NCBI GenBank assembly: GCA_002721105.1
Contig: PBJL01000017.1
Coordinates: 41,155 to 105,154, forward strand
DNA: 64,000 nucleotides
Source: Acidiferrobacteraceae bacterium
GTDB taxonomy: Bacteria; Pseudomonadota; Gammaproteobacteria; Arenicellales; UBA868
Reading direction: 5' to 3'
Positions within the stretch are counted from its first letter, which is position 1. Each line of letters opens with the position of its first letter. The notes under the pieces were generated by a model that saw only the letters and a program-made list of their open reading frames with translations, did not search any database and was not told the origin of the DNA. The position numbers and the translations under genes are program-made. Positions 1-10,138 of this stretch are shown piece after piece.

Positions 1-1257
1 ATTTGTTTACTACTATTTGTGGGAGCTATGGGCAAATCTGCTCAGGTACCTCTGCACATTTGGCTACCAGACTCTATGGAAGGGCCAACCCCTATTTCAG
101 CCTTAATACATGCCGCAACCATGGTAACTGCTGGAATTTTTATGGTGGCAAGAATGTCTCCATTGTTTGAACACTCAGAAACAGCTTTGACGGTAGTAAT
201 GGTGATTGGGGCTTTCACAGCCGTATCAATGGCGCTTATCGCATTAGTGCAAAACGATATAAAAAGAGTCGTAGCGTACTCAACCTTATCCCAGCTTGGT
301 TACATGACAGTAGCTCTGGGTGTTTCAGCCTATTCCGTCGCAATATTTCATTTAACAACCCATGCGTTTTTTAAAGCATTGCTTTTTCTGTGTGCCGGAT
401 CTGTTATTGTCGCGTTGCATCACGAACAGGATATGCGTCGAATGGGTGCTCTATGGAAACGAATGCCAATTACTTATGTAACTACATTGATTGGGTCACT
501 TGCATTAGTTGGAATCCCGCCTTTTGCTGGCTTTTTTTCTAAAGATGCCATCATAGAATCTGTACGGGCTTCGCAAAGGGCAGGAGCAAACTTTGCATAT
601 CTGTGTGTACTTATAGGGGTATTTTTGACTGCCCTATACTCGTTTCGGCTAATTTTTAAAGTATTTCATGGCCGAAATCTGGATAGCAATAGTCATAAAA
701 GTGATGTACGCGAACCTTCTCGAACTATTACGATACCGCTGATAATTTTATCTATACCTTCAACTTTGGCCGGTATAATGTTAATAGACTATATAGCAGA
801 GGATGTTCTTTTTGGTCGCTCGATCGCAACCAGTAATGCCCATGGGCCTGAGGTTCACGATCGATTTTATATGTTGTCACATTTCTTGTACTCCATGCCT
901 TTTTGGTTAGCTTTAACGGGCATTTTCATAGCGTGGGTTTTTTATATCAAAAGACCAGATTGGCTAGCGTCTTTTTCTGGAAAATTATCGATTATTCATC
1001 GAGTTTTACTACATAAATACGGCTTTGACTACATCTATGAGCGTTTTGCTGTTTGGGTTGGCATAACTGTCGGCAAAAGTTTTTTCAGATATGCCGATCG
1101 TTTAATTATTGATGACGGCATGGTCAATGGGGCTGCTAGGTTAATTACAAGGTTGGCAGGGAAATGTCGATCACTACAAACAGGGTATGTTTATCACTAC
1201 GCTTTTTCCATGATTATCGGGCTCGTAGCCCTAATGGCGTGGTTGTTTGTGTATTAA
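1..1257 (+). CDS. nuoL: NADH-quinone oxidoreductase subunit L, C-terminal part (5' end cut by window)
   Basis: The reading frame is open from base 1, so the gene begins before the window; the 418 codons seen are about two thirds of a typical ~610-residue NuoL. NuoL is the distal antiporter-like membrane subunit of respiratory complex I and takes part in proton pumping. The visible part opens in the conserved core around GAMGKSAQVPLHIWLPD, followed by SALIHAATMVTAG and a lysine-bearing helix (NDIKRVVAYSTLSQLGYM). Near the end there is the amphipathic/terminal helix region and a last membrane segment. It is followed 19 bases later by nuoM and then nuoN, the standard L-M-N order of the nuo operon. 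Identification is firm. Confidence 0.96.
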   Translation: MCLLLFVGAMGKSAQVPLHIWLPDSMEGPTPISALIHAATMVTAGIFMVARMSPLFEHSETALTVVMVIGAFTAVSMALIALVQNDIKRVVAYSTLSQLGYMTVALGVSAYSVAIFHLTTHAFFKALLFLCAGSVIVALHHEQDMRRMGALWKRMPITYVTTLIGSLALVGIPPFAGFFSKDAIIESVRASQRAGANFAYLCVLIGVFLTALYSFRLIFKVFHGRNLDSNSHKSDVREPSRTITIPLIILSIPSTLAGIMLIDYIAEDVLFGRSIATSNAHGPEVHDRFYMLSHFLYSMPFWLALTGIFIAWVFYIKRPDWLASFSGKLSIIHRVLLHKYGFDYIYERFAVWVGITVGKSFFRYADRLIIDDGMVNGAARLITRLAGKCRSLQTGYVYHYAFSMIIGLVALMAWLFVY

Positions 1258-1276
1258 TCAATAAAAAAGAAAAAAA

Positions 1277-2758
1277 GTGTTTGAGAATCAGCTATTAAGT
1301 TTCCTAATTTGGTTTCCTGTGCTAAGTGGGAGCCTAGTCCTTACTCTAGGGAGCAAACTTAGTGAACCAATTATTAAATTAACAGCACTTTTTTTATCTA
1401 TTGTGTCTTTTTTGGCTTCTATCTTTTTATATATAAATTTTGACAAAGCGGTTGTAGGGATGCAATTTGTAGAAAGAAGCCCTTGGATCGAAGCGTTCAG
1501 TATTGAGTATTACTTAGGCATTGATGGAATATCGATTTTATTTATTTTGCTAACTACCTTTCTCACAGGAATTGTGATTATTGCAGGATGGCAATCGATA
1601 AAGGAACGTATAGCGCAATATATGGCGGCATTTCTAATAATGGAAGGCTTGATGATTGGCGTATTTTGCGCACTTGATGCAATACTCTTTTATTTATTTT
1701 GGGAGGCTATGCTTATACCAATGTATTTGATTATTGGTATATGGGGTGGGCCAAATCGGGTGTATGCAGCGGTAAAGTTTTTTCTATACACTTTGATCGG
1801 ATCTCTTTTGATGTTAGTAGCTTTCATATACTTGCATTTCGCTGCAGGCAATACCTTTGATCTGCTCAAGTTTCATGTTGTAGGCCTTGAAAAAACAACG
1901 CAGATTATTCTATTTTTTGCATTTCTTTCTGCTTTCGCAGTCAAGATACCTATGGTACCAGTACATACCTGGTTACCAGATGCTCATGTGGAAGCGCCTA
2001 CCGGGGGATCGGTAATTTTAGCAGCTATCATGTTAAAAATGGGCGCATATGGATTCCTTAGAATAGCTTTACCAACACTTCCTGACGCATCCCAAGAGTT
2101 AGCTAGTTTGATGATTGTTTTATCCTTGATTGCCGTGATTTATATAGCATTTATTGCTTTAATCCAACAAGATATGAAAAAGCTGATCGCCTACTCATCT
2201 ATCTCGCATATGGGATTTGTCACTCTTGGTATTTTTATCTTTAGCGAGCAAGCAATGGAAGGCGCCATCGTCCAAATGATATCGCATGGGTTTGTATCGG
2301 GCGCACTGTTTCTCTGTGTTGGCGTTCTTTACGACAGGCTGCATTCTAGAGAGATTTCGGATTACGGAGGTATTGCTACTGCTATGCCAAGATTTTCAAT
2401 CTTTTTTGTACTTTTTGCATTGGCAAATGCCGGATTACCTGGAACTTCAGGTTTCGTCGGTGAGTTCCTTGTAATTCTTGCTACATTTAAGGTAAATGCT
2501 TGGTATGCGGTCGCTGCTGCAACAACACTAGTATTAGGGGCCGCATACACCTTGTGGATGGTTAAACGTGTCGTTTTTGGAGCAATTACGCGAAATGAAG
2601 TTGCGGCGCTTGGAGATATCAGGACAAGAGAAACACTGTTTTTGATGTGTTTAGCAATTTTTGTAATTTTGATTGGTGTATGGCCGGCGCCAATGCTCGA
2701 CGTTATGCATGCTTCCGTCAACCAACTTATTGAACAAGCAAGTTCCTCTAAATTATGA
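1277..2758 (+). CDS. nuoM: NADH-quinone oxidoreductase subunit M
   Basis: A 493-residue polytopic membrane protein of the Mrp-antiporter-like family, close to the usual ~500 residues of NuoM. It forms one of the proton channels in the membrane arm of complex I. Visible family hallmarks are YYLGIDGISILFI near residue 80, FWEAMLIPMYLIIG near 140, the lysine helix VKIPMVPVHTWLPDAHVEAPT around 220-240, and QQDMKKLIAYSSISHMGFV around 300. The start is GTG at 1277, preceded only by an A-rich stretch, so the ribosome site is weak; co-translation with nuoL 19 bases upstream is likely. The stop overlaps the nuoN start (ATGA). Confidence 0.97.
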   Translation: MFENQLLSFLIWFPVLSGSLVLTLGSKLSEPIIKLTALFLSIVSFLASIFLYINFDKAVVGMQFVERSPWIEAFSIEYYLGIDGISILFILLTTFLTGIVIIAGWQSIKERIAQYMAAFLIMEGLMIGVFCALDAILFYLFWEAMLIPMYLIIGIWGGPNRVYAAVKFFLYTLIGSLLMLVAFIYLHFAAGNTFDLLKFHVVGLEKTTQIILFFAFLSAFAVKIPMVPVHTWLPDAHVEAPTGGSVILAAIMLKMGAYGFLRIALPTLPDASQELASLMIVLSLIAVIYIAFIALIQQDMKKLIAYSSISHMGFVTLGIFIFSEQAMEGAIVQMISHGFVSGALFLCVGVLYDRLHSREISDYGGIATAMPRFSIFFVLFALANAGLPGTSGFVGEFLVILATFKVNAWYAVAAATTLVLGAAYTLWMVKRVVFGAITRNEVAALGDIRTRETLFLMCLAIFVILIGVWPAPMLDVMHASVNQLIEQASSSKL

Positions 2759-4212
2759 GCCAAGGTGTAGATATAAACATGTTGATCATTCTTCCAGAAT
2801 TATTTCTAGGAGTAATGGCTTGTGTTGTCTTAATAGTAGGTAGCATCACTAAACTAAAACAAACAAATTTAAGTTTTACCTTAACGTTGTCCGCGCTATC
2901 TATGAGTGCGATCTCAATTATTCTCTTCAGCAGTAACGAGTCCGCTAGCGCTTTTCATGGGCTAGTCGTAAAAGATGGCCTTTCAGATATCGCAAAATTT
3001 ATGATATGTGTACTTGTTATTCTGATTTTAGCTTATGGGTATCGATATTTTAAAGAAACTGATCTTTATGGGAGCGAACTATTTACACTTATATTGCTCG
3101 GAACGTTAGGAATGATGGTTATGGTGTCGTCAACTCACTTGATAAGCCTTTATCTTGGTCTAGAGTTAATGGCGTTATCTCTGTACGCTTTAATAGCGTT
3201 ACGTAGTAAATCTATAGAATCAACTGAGTCAGCAATGAAATATTTTGTATTGGGTGCGCTAGCATCAGGCATTTTATTGTATGGAATTTCTTTTATCTAT
3301 GGAACTGTTGGTAGTCTGGACTTAGAGAGCATAACCCGATTGATGACTGAGGAATCTAATAGAGATCTCGCACAAATTTTCGCATTGATTATGATTCTCG
3401 TTGGATTATTATTTAAATTTGGAGTATTTCCGTTTCATATGTGGGTGCCAGATGTTTACCAGGGGTCGGCAACTCCTATTACAGCGCTTGTGGCTAGCGT
3501 GACTAAAATAGCAGCCCTTGTTATTTTTTTACGTTTAATAGCTATTAGTTTTGAATCATTTCTGGATGTTTGGCAGGGAATGTTAATTGTTGTCGCATTA
3601 CTGTCCATCGCATTTGGCAACTTAGTTGCAATTGCGCAGAGAAATATAAAAAGGATGTTAGCGTACTCAACAATTTCACATATGGGATTTGTATTGTTAG
3701 GTATCTTAACGGGCGATGAGAATGGCCAATCTGCAGCACTACTTTATGTATTGATTTATGCTAGCATTAGTATAGGAGTCTTTGGCTGTATTCTTTTTTT
3801 AGCATCCAAAGGATTTGAGGCAGATAACTTAGATGATTACCGAGGTCTAAGTGAGAGGGATCCATGGTTAGCATTCTTGCTTTTACTATTTATGTTCTCG
3901 CTTGCTGGTGTTCCTCCTACTATTGGATTTTACGCAAAATTATCAATATTGCAGGCACTAATTGGTTCTGGATTGGTGTGGATTGCAATACCATCTGTAA
4001 TTTTTACGGTTGTTGGAGCATTTTATTATCTTCGCGTCGTAAAACTGATCTATTTCGATAGATCTGATGCGCTAGGGCATAACAAATCTTACGCTCGGAT
4101 ATTTGATGTTCGGACAATTCTAATTCTTAATGGATTTTTAACCATTGGAATAATGCCTTGGGCTGGCTCTATTTTGATAATCTGTCAAAATGCGATAAGG
4201 TCTATCAACTAA
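2755..4212 (+). CDS. nuoN: NADH-quinone oxidoreductase subunit N
   Basis: A 485-residue membrane protein matching the length of NuoN, the third antiporter-like subunit of complex I. Characteristic stretches are LISLYLGLELMALSLYALIA near residue 130, FKFGVFPFHMWVPDVYQGS around 220-240 and QRNIKRMLAYSTISHMGFV near 300, which carry the buried charged residues of the proton path. The ATG at 2755 overlaps the nuoM stop by four bases, indicating translational coupling. It is the last gene of the nuo operon here; what follows is an unrelated gyrA after 205 bases with no clear terminator. Confidence 0.97.
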   Translation: MSQGVDINMLIILPELFLGVMACVVLIVGSITKLKQTNLSFTLTLSALSMSAISIILFSSNESASAFHGLVVKDGLSDIAKFMICVLVILILAYGYRYFKETDLYGSELFTLILLGTLGMMVMVSSTHLISLYLGLELMALSLYALIALRSKSIESTESAMKYFVLGALASGILLYGISFIYGTVGSLDLESITRLMTEESNRDLAQIFALIMILVGLLFKFGVFPFHMWVPDVYQGSATPITALVASVTKIAALVIFLRLIAISFESFLDVWQGMLIVVALLSIAFGNLVAIAQRNIKRMLAYSTISHMGFVLLGILTGDENGQSAALLYVLIYASISIGVFGCILFLASKGFEADNLDDYRGLSERDPWLAFLLLLFMFSLAGVPPTIGFYAKLSILQALIGSGLVWIAIPSVIFTVVGAFYYLRVVKLIYFDRSDALGHNKSYARIFDVRTILILNGFLTIGIMPWAGSILIICQNAIRSIN

Positions 4213-4379
4213 CAAAAGTTTTAATAATTTACGCCACCTATTAGAATTATTTATACTGTTCTTCCCTTAAAATTGATAGCCCAAAAGACCCTCTGAGTGA
4301 TGGTGTCGTGGTAAAATATTGGTCTTAGAGATTTATCATTAATTTTGTCATCAAGGTGTTTTTCTGGAACGTTAACAGA

Positions 4380-4407
4380 CCACCAACTTGGTGGCATATC
4401 TTTTTTT
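4380..4407 (+). promoter_or_regulatory. Palindrome plus T-run in the gyrA leader
   Basis: Seven bases at 4380-4386 (CCACCAA) are repeated as the exact reverse complement at 4388-4394 (TTGGTGG) around one central C. As RNA this gives a 5-bp GC-rich stem with a 5-base loop, followed after six bases by a run of seven T (4401-4407). It ends 11 bases before the gyrA ATG. It could be a DNA operator, an mRNA structure affecting initiation, or a weak attenuator. The structure is seen directly; any function is inference. Confidence 0.4.
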
Positions 4408-4417
4408 ACGGTCACGT

Positions 4418-6982
4418 ATGAATGATATAGCGAAAGAAACTATTTCAGCCAATTTAGAGGAGGAGATGCGTCGATCCTACCTTGATTACGCCATGAGTGT
4501 AATTATTGGTCGAGCGTTACCTGATGCCAGGGATGGGCTAAAACCAGTTCATCGTCGGATACTTTTCGCTATGGCGCAACTTGGAAATGACTGGAATAAG
4601 CCTCATAAAAAATCTGCACGGATCGTAGGAGAAGTAATCGGTAAATATCATCCGCATGGAGAAAGTTCTATCTATGATGCCTTAGTAAGGATGGCTCAGA
4701 ATTTTTCTTTGCGTTATCCACTTGTTGATGGTCAGGGTAATTTTGGATCTGTCGATGGTGATGCTCCTGCAGCTATGCGGTATACCGAAGTGCGTCTTGC
4801 TCGAATTGCTCATGAGCTAATTGAAGATATTGACAAAGAAACCGTAAATTTTGGCCCTAATTATGATGAAACTGAGATACAGCCATTAGTTCTCCCAACA
4901 CGCATACCTAATTTGCTTGTGAACGGATCCGCAGGCATCGCGGTAGGTATGGCAACTAATATCCCACCTCATAATTTAAATGAAATTATTAATGGTTGTT
5001 TGGCTTTGATTGAAGATGCTGACTTAACAATAGAAGAATTGGTAAAGATCATTCCCGGGCCAGATTTTCCAACTAGCGGTATTATTTTTGGAGCAAGAGG
5101 CATCACCGAAGCCTACTCAACTGGAAGAGGAAGGATACATGTTCGAGCACGTGTTTCAATAGAGCAACAGGAAGGTAAAGATAAAGCAAGTCTAATAGTA
5201 ACAGAGCTCCCTTACCAGGTGAACAAAGCACGGTTACTCGAAAAAATTGCCGAACTAGTTCGCGCTAAACGATTAGATGGAATAACTGGTTTACGAGATG
5301 AATCGGATAAAAAAGGAATGCGTATGGTCATCCAATTACGCAAAGGTGAAATCCCAGAAATAGTTCTTAATAATCTATATAAACACACACAGTTGCAGAT
5401 TGTATTTGGGATGAATCTTGTAGCATTATCTAATAATCAACCGCGATTATTCAGCCTTAAGGAGCTGTTATCAGAATTTGTAAGGCATCGTCGTGAGGTG
5501 ATCACCAGGCGAACCATTTACCAACTGAATAAAGCAAGAAACAGAGCCCATATATTAGAGGGGTTAGCGGTGGCTCTTTCTAACATTGATGTCATAATCG
5601 AACGCATTAAAACAGCTGATAGTCCTGCTACGGCGCGCACACGACTAAAATCTGAAGTATGGCATTCCGTGACTGTCAGTGCTATGCTCACTGAGCTCGG
5701 TTCTGATCTGTCCAGTCCAGAAAATGCAGAACCAGGCACAGGATTATCAGCTAAAGGGTACCGTCTTTCTACAATTCAAGCCCAGGCAATTTTAGATCTT
5801 CGATTACATCGATTAACCGGCCTAGAGCAAGATAAAATACGTGAGGAGTACGGTGAGATCCTAGAACAGATTAGTGAATTACTAAATATTCTGGAAAATC
5901 ATCAACGGTTGATGAGCATTGTACGGGATGAGTTGATTGAAATTCAAAAAAAATATGGTGATTTGCGTAAGACAGAGATTAGCGAAGGTATTTATGATTT
6001 ACAAGATGAAGATTTAATTACGCCCACAGACATGGTAGTCACATTATCCTACGGAGGATATGCAAAAGCTCAACCCGTCGCTGACTATCAATCTCAACAC
6101 CGCGGTGGAAAAGGTAGAATTGCTACTCGAAATAAGGATGAAGATTTTGTACGTACAATGTTTGTGGCAAATACACATGACACGATTCTTTGTTTCTCTA
6201 ATGCTGGAAAAGTGTACTGGATAAAGGTTTATCAATTGCCACAAGCTGGTCGCCATGCGAGAGGCAAACCACTAATTAATTTGTTACAGCTAGATGAAAA
6301 CGAAAGAATAACAGCATTCTTGCGACTAGGCGAATATACCGATGGGCATTTTATTTTTATGGCTACCCAGAACGGCACTGTAAAAAAATGTCCGGTATCT
6401 AGCTTTTCTCGGCCTCGTTCAGTTGGTTTACGAGCTATAGAATTGGCAGAAGGGGACGAATTAGTAGCAGCAAATTTAACAACGGGGTCTAGCGAAGTCA
6501 TGTTGTTTGGATCCAGTGGAAAAGCAATTCGTTTCAATGAAACTGATGTGAGAAGTATGGGGCGCACGGCACGTGGCGTGAGGGGCATGACTGTAAAGAC
6601 AGGAGAGACGGTAATTTCATTATTGACAGTTAATAATAGCCTATCGAATGACGTTTATGTACTGGTAGCAACGTCTAATGGCTATGGGAAAAGAACAAGT
6701 TTGATTGAATTTCCTATTAGAAAACGTGGTGGCCAAGGAGTTATTGCAATCAGAGGCAGCGTCCGAAACGGATCAGCTATTGGAGCGGAACTAGTAAGTC
6801 GGGAAGGAGAAATAGTTTTAATTTCGAACGTTGGTCGCTTGGTCCGAACGCTAGTTTCTGAAATCTCAACTCAATCTAGGAATACCCAGGGTGTCAAGTT
6901 GGTAGGCCTTGATGGTGACGAGAGTTTAGTTAGTTTACGTTGTGTTAGTGAGACTGATTCCGAGCTGAAATTAACATCGTGA
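4418..6982 (+). CDS. gyrA: DNA gyrase subunit A
   Basis: The A subunit of the type II topoisomerase that introduces negative supercoils; 854 residues from ATG 4418 (E. coli 875). The open frame extends to a TTG at 4388, but the MNDIAKE start matches the family N terminus. The catalytic tyrosine falls at residue 122 (AAMRYTE), the same number as in E. coli. The quinolone-determining positions are Ser83 and Asp87 ([10 protein letters not shown]), the drug-sensitive state. A GyrA box appears as QHRGGKG in the C-terminal wrapping domain, which supports GyrA rather than ParC; His replaces the usual basic second residue. It is followed 26 bases later by pheA with no serC between. Confidence 0.97.
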   Translation: MNDIAKETISANLEEEMRRSYLDYAMSVIIGRALPDARDGLKPVHRRILFAMAQLGNDWNKPHKKSARIVGEVIGKYHPHGESSIYDALVRMAQNFSLRYPLVDGQGNFGSVDGDAPAAMRYTEVRLARIAHELIEDIDKETVNFGPNYDETEIQPLVLPTRIPNLLVNGSAGIAVGMATNIPPHNLNEIINGCLALIEDADLTIEELVKIIPGPDFPTSGIIFGARGITEAYSTGRGRIHVRARVSIEQQEGKDKASLIVTELPYQVNKARLLEKIAELVRAKRLDGITGLRDESDKKGMRMVIQLRKGEIPEIVLNNLYKHTQLQIVFGMNLVALSNNQPRLFSLKELLSEFVRHRREVITRRTIYQLNKARNRAHILEGLAVALSNIDVIIERIKTADSPATARTRLKSEVWHSVTVSAMLTELGSDLSSPENAEPGTGLSAKGYRLSTIQAQAILDLRLHRLTGLEQDKIREEYGEILEQISELLNILENHQRLMSIVRDELIEIQKKYGDLRKTEISEGIYDLQDEDLITPTDMVVTLSYGGYAKAQPVADYQSQHRGGKGRIATRNKDEDFVRTMFVANTHDTILCFSNAGKVYWIKVYQLPQAGRHARGKPLINLLQLDENERITAFLRLGEYTDGHFIFMATQNGTVKKCPVSSFSRPRSVGLRAIELAEGDELVAANLTTGSSEVMLFGSSGKAIRFNETDVRSMGRTARGVRGMTVKTGETVISLLTVNNSLSNDVYVLVATSNGYGKRTSLIEFPIRKRGGQGVIAIRGSVRNGSAIGAELVSREGEIVLISNVGRLVRTLVSEISTQSRNTQGVKLVGLDGDESLVSLRCVSETDSELKLTS

Positions 6983-7008
6983 CAACATATTCTTAGGGAA
7001 CCATAGTT

Positions 7009-8085
7009 TTGGGTAAAGAAGAAATCGAAAAGTTACGCAATCGTATTGATAAGCTAGATAACGAGGTATTGCTTCTTATCAATAAACGGGTTGGCTTAGC
7101 AAAAACAATTGGTATGGCTAAAAAGCAGTCGGATAACAAAACAATATATCGGCCCGATCGGGAAGCTCAAATAATCAAAAGTCTTATAGGAATTAATGAG
7201 GGCCCATTATCTGCTACTCAAGTTCAGAATATCTTTCGTGAGATAATTTCGATATCGCGAGCGGCGGAAGCTCCTCTGCAGATTAGCTTCTTAGGACCCG
7301 AAGGAACATATTCAGAATTAGCGGTGCGCAAACATTTTGGCACGGAGGTCAATCAAATCTTCTGCACTACCATCGAAGAGGTGTTTAGTGCTGTTGAAAA
7401 AGATCAAGCAAAGATTGGAGTAGTTCCTGTCGAAAATTCAACAGAGGGTGGAGTGAGCAACACTTTAAATTGTTTAATTACAACTACCCTATCGATTGTA
7501 GGGGAGGTTGTTCTTCGTATTGATCATGCTTTACTGGGACGATCGTCAAGTATAAATGATGTCGACACAGTCTTTGCACATCAGCAAGCTCTTGCACAGT
7601 GCAGCCACTGGTTGAATCATCATGCTCCACAAGCTCACCGGATCGCAGTGTCTAGTAATGCAGAAGCTGCCCGCCGAGTAGGCACTACGAATAATAGCGC
7701 TGCGATAGCAAGTGAAGCGGCAGCAGAAATTTACGGGCTTCCAATAATCGCGCAAAATATCCAGGATGAGAATCAGAATAGCACCCGATTTTTAATCATA
7801 TCGAAAGAGCAGGTTGAAAGTAGCAGTTCAGATAAAATCAGCTTGTTGCTTTCGAGCCATAACCAGGCTGGTTCTTTGCACCGACTCCTTGCTCCACTTT
7901 CAGATAATGGAATAAGCATGACTCGTATCGAATCTAGACCTTCCAGAGTAGGCCTCTGGGAGTATATTTTCTTCATTGATATCGATGGTAAATTAAGTGA
8001 CGTAAATGTTGGCATTGCGCTAGATACTATTGAGAAAGAAGCTGCTTTATTTAAAATACTAGGATGCTATCCCCGGGCAATATAG
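7009..8085 (+). CDS. pheA: Bifunctional chorismate mutase / prephenate dehydratase (P-protein)
   Basis: Makes prephenate from chorismate and then phenylpyruvate for phenylalanine. The 358 residues show a chorismate mutase domain (about 1-85, AroQ type, with LRNRIDKLDNEVLLLINKR), a prephenate dehydratase domain (about 92-270, FLGPEGTYSE, PVENSTEGGV and the NSTRF catalytic motif) and a C-terminal ACT regulatory domain with ESRPSR, the phenylalanine-binding signature of this family. The start is TTG at 7009 with a TAGGGAA ribosome site eight bases upstream. The chain continues directly into hisC 13 bases downstream, consistent with one aromatic-biosynthesis operon. Feedback inhibition by phenylalanine is expected from the ACT domain. 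Confidence 0.96.
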   Translation: MGKEEIEKLRNRIDKLDNEVLLLINKRVGLAKTIGMAKKQSDNKTIYRPDREAQIIKSLIGINEGPLSATQVQNIFREIISISRAAEAPLQISFLGPEGTYSELAVRKHFGTEVNQIFCTTIEEVFSAVEKDQAKIGVVPVENSTEGGVSNTLNCLITTTLSIVGEVVLRIDHALLGRSSSINDVDTVFAHQQALAQCSHWLNHHAPQAHRIAVSSNAEAARRVGTTNNSAAIASEAAAEIYGLPIIAQNIQDENQNSTRFLIISKEQVESSSSDKISLLLSSHNQAGSLHRLLAPLSDNGISMTRIESRPSRVGLWEYIFFIDIDGKLSDVNVGIALDTIEKEAALFKILGCYPRAI

Positions 8086-8098
8086 TAGAAATTGAACA

Positions 8099-9211
8099 AT
8101 GTCTTTTGACCCACTGTCTCTAGCAATTCCAGGAGTTCGTTCGTTAAGACCTTACCAACCGGGTAAGGATATGGGTCAAATTCAACGAGAGTTAGGCCTA
8201 TCGGATGTAATTAAATTAGCGTCTAATGAAAATCCGCGAGCAGCAAAACTGGATGTTTGGAACTCTATTCAGGATATTATCCCAACAATATCACGCTACC
8301 CTGACGGTGGAGGTCAACAGTTAAAAATAAAAATAGCAAAAAAATTAAATGTGCGCCCGTCACAGATCACGCTGGGTAATGGTTCAAATGATGTATTAGA
8401 AATGGTGGGCAAATGTTTTGTTCAAAGCCAGAATAAAATCATAATATCTCAGCATGCATTTCTGGTGTACGGATTGATTGCCACATCTTTGGGCGCTAAA
8501 TTAAGTGTCGTCCCGGCAATCAATTGGAGCCATGATTTAAAGGGAATGCAAGATTCTATTGATCAAGACACTCGAGTGATTTTTATAGCAAACCCAAATA
8601 ATCCAACAGGCACCTGGGTACCGAAAAATGATTTGGAAAAGTTTCTTGCCTCGATTCCAGATCATGTATTGATTGTTTTGGATGAAGCATATTTTGAGTA
8701 TGTGCGAGAAGAAAGGTACCCTAATGGAATCGAACTACTAGAAAATTATCCTAATCTCATCATTACCCGTACTTTTTCAAAAATATATGGTTTAGCAGGA
8801 TTACGGGTCGGATACAGTATTTCCTCCCCTGAAATTGCTGAAATTCTTAACCGAATTAGACAGCCTTTTAACGTTAATTCATTCGGTTACGCAGCAGCTA
8901 TGGCGGTCCTAGAGAATGAAATGTTCGTGCAGGAAAGTTGTGACCTAAATCAACGTGAGATGGCGAAAATAACCCAAGAATTGAAGATACTCAATCTATC
9001 CTGGATTCCTTCAGTAGCTAATTTCATAGCTATAGATTTGCAGCGACCTGCTGACCCAATCGTTCAACATATGCTCAAAAATGGAGTGATAGTAAGGCCT
9101 ATAGCAAATTATGGTATGCCCAATTTTATCCGAGTAACAGTTGGATTGGAAACAGAGAATAGACGAGCTCTTACAGCGCTTAAGGCTGCTATAAAAGATA
9201 TACCTTGCTAA
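8099..9211 (+). CDS. hisC: Histidinol-phosphate / aromatic aminotransferase
   Basis: A 370-residue fold-type I PLP aminotransferase of the HisC family. The PLP lysine is Lys228 in TFSKIYGLAGLRVGY; NPNNPTG and the ASNENP substrate loop are also present. In this chromosomal position (between pheA and tyrA) the enzyme usually works in aromatic amino acid synthesis as well as in histidine synthesis, so it may transaminate phenylpyruvate or prephenate. The start ATG 8099 follows pheA by 13 bases and tyrA begins 15 bases after the stop. The product family is secure; the physiological substrate split is inferred from context. Confidence 0.94.
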   Translation: MSFDPLSLAIPGVRSLRPYQPGKDMGQIQRELGLSDVIKLASNENPRAAKLDVWNSIQDIIPTISRYPDGGGQQLKIKIAKKLNVRPSQITLGNGSNDVLEMVGKCFVQSQNKIIISQHAFLVYGLIATSLGAKLSVVPAINWSHDLKGMQDSIDQDTRVIFIANPNNPTGTWVPKNDLEKFLASIPDHVLIVLDEAYFEYVREERYPNGIELLENYPNLIITRTFSKIYGLAGLRVGYSISSPEIAEILNRIRQPFNVNSFGYAAAMAVLENEMFVQESCDLNQREMAKITQELKILNLSWIPSVANFIAIDLQRPADPIVQHMLKNGVIVRPIANYGMPNFIRVTVGLETENRRALTALKAAIKDIPC

Positions 9212-9226
9212 TATGATGATTAGAAC

Positions 9227-10114
9227 ATGTCTATAAAAACAAAAATTAAACGACTCGCCATAATTGGAGTTGGTTTGATCGGAGGGTCGTTCGGAGTTTC
9301 TCTTCGATATAGAGGAGCTGTCGAAGAAATAGTTGGTTATGGAAGAAATATAAAGAATCTAGGTTTAGCTAAAGAACTTGGTTTAATTGATAGATGGACT
9401 ACCAATATCGATGAGGCAGTTTCGCATGCTGATATAGTTCTTATTGCTACTCCTGTAGGAGCCATGCCTGCCGTGTTTGATTTAATGAAGGATGCCATTG
9501 CTCCGGAATGCATAATTACAGATGTGGGTAGCGTTAAACAAGTAATTACAGAGGCATTCAAAAATTCTTTCCTCGATCAAAATGTGCACTTTATTCCGGG
9601 TCATCCTATCGCGGGGCGCGAAGTGAGTGGGCCGGCCGCGGCAGATGGCGATTTATTTGTTGGAAAAACAGTGATATTAACTCCTGAACAGAATACTGAT
9701 GTCGATGCGATAAGCAGAGTTCAAGAGTTGTGGCAGTTAGTAGGTTCTAAAGTTATATGTATGTCGCCTGAACGCCATGATCGGCTTTTGGCCCTTACAA
9801 GCCATCTTCCTCATGTGATGGCATACACTCTTGTAAATCTTTTAAAAGATGAGGAGGATCAGCAGCAAGACACTTTAAATTTCGCAGCAGGTGGTTTCTA
9901 TGATCTATCCCGTATAGCATCGAGTGATCCTATAATGTGGAGAGATATTTGCCTCACTAACAATAATGAAATTGTTTCTCGATTAGAAAGTTACCAGAAT
10001 TCATTGTCTCATATGATCGATATTTTAGAAGCAAAAGACGGTGCAGCATTAGAAAAATTGTTTAACCGTGCTCGTGAAACGCGGGAACGTATTAAACAAC
10101 TTAATAAGCATTAA
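9227..10114 (+). CDS. tyrA: Prephenate dehydrogenase
   Basis: Oxidative decarboxylation of prephenate (or arogenate) towards tyrosine. The 295 residues start with a Rossmann nucleotide-binding motif (IIGVGLIGGSFG), then DVGSVK and the active-site region FIPGHPIAGREVSGP, followed by the all-helical dimerisation domain with TSHLPH and FRDI-like SSDPIMWRDI. There is no chorismate mutase domain, and no fusion to aroA as seen in many pseudomonads: aroA is a separate gene 24 bases downstream. Start ATG 9227 gives a normal family N terminus. Confidence 0.95.
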   Translation: MSIKTKIKRLAIIGVGLIGGSFGVSLRYRGAVEEIVGYGRNIKNLGLAKELGLIDRWTTNIDEAVSHADIVLIATPVGAMPAVFDLMKDAIAPECIITDVGSVKQVITEAFKNSFLDQNVHFIPGHPIAGREVSGPAAADGDLFVGKTVILTPEQNTDVDAISRVQELWQLVGSKVICMSPERHDRLLALTSHLPHVMAYTLVNLLKDEEDQQQDTLNFAAGGFYDLSRIASSDPIMWRDICLTNNNEIVSRLESYQNSLSHMIDILEAKDGAALEKLFNRARETRERIKQLNKH

Positions 10115-10138
10115 AATATCTAAATCAGTCCAATACTC

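Noticed and set aside
2362..2763. 133-residue leftward open frame over the nuoM end
   Set aside because: It lies wholly opposite a strongly conserved nuoM and has no family resemblance or ribosome site.
4418..6982. ParC (topoisomerase IV) instead of GyrA
   Set aside because: Length, a GyrA-box-like QHRGGKG and the position before pheA all favour GyrA.
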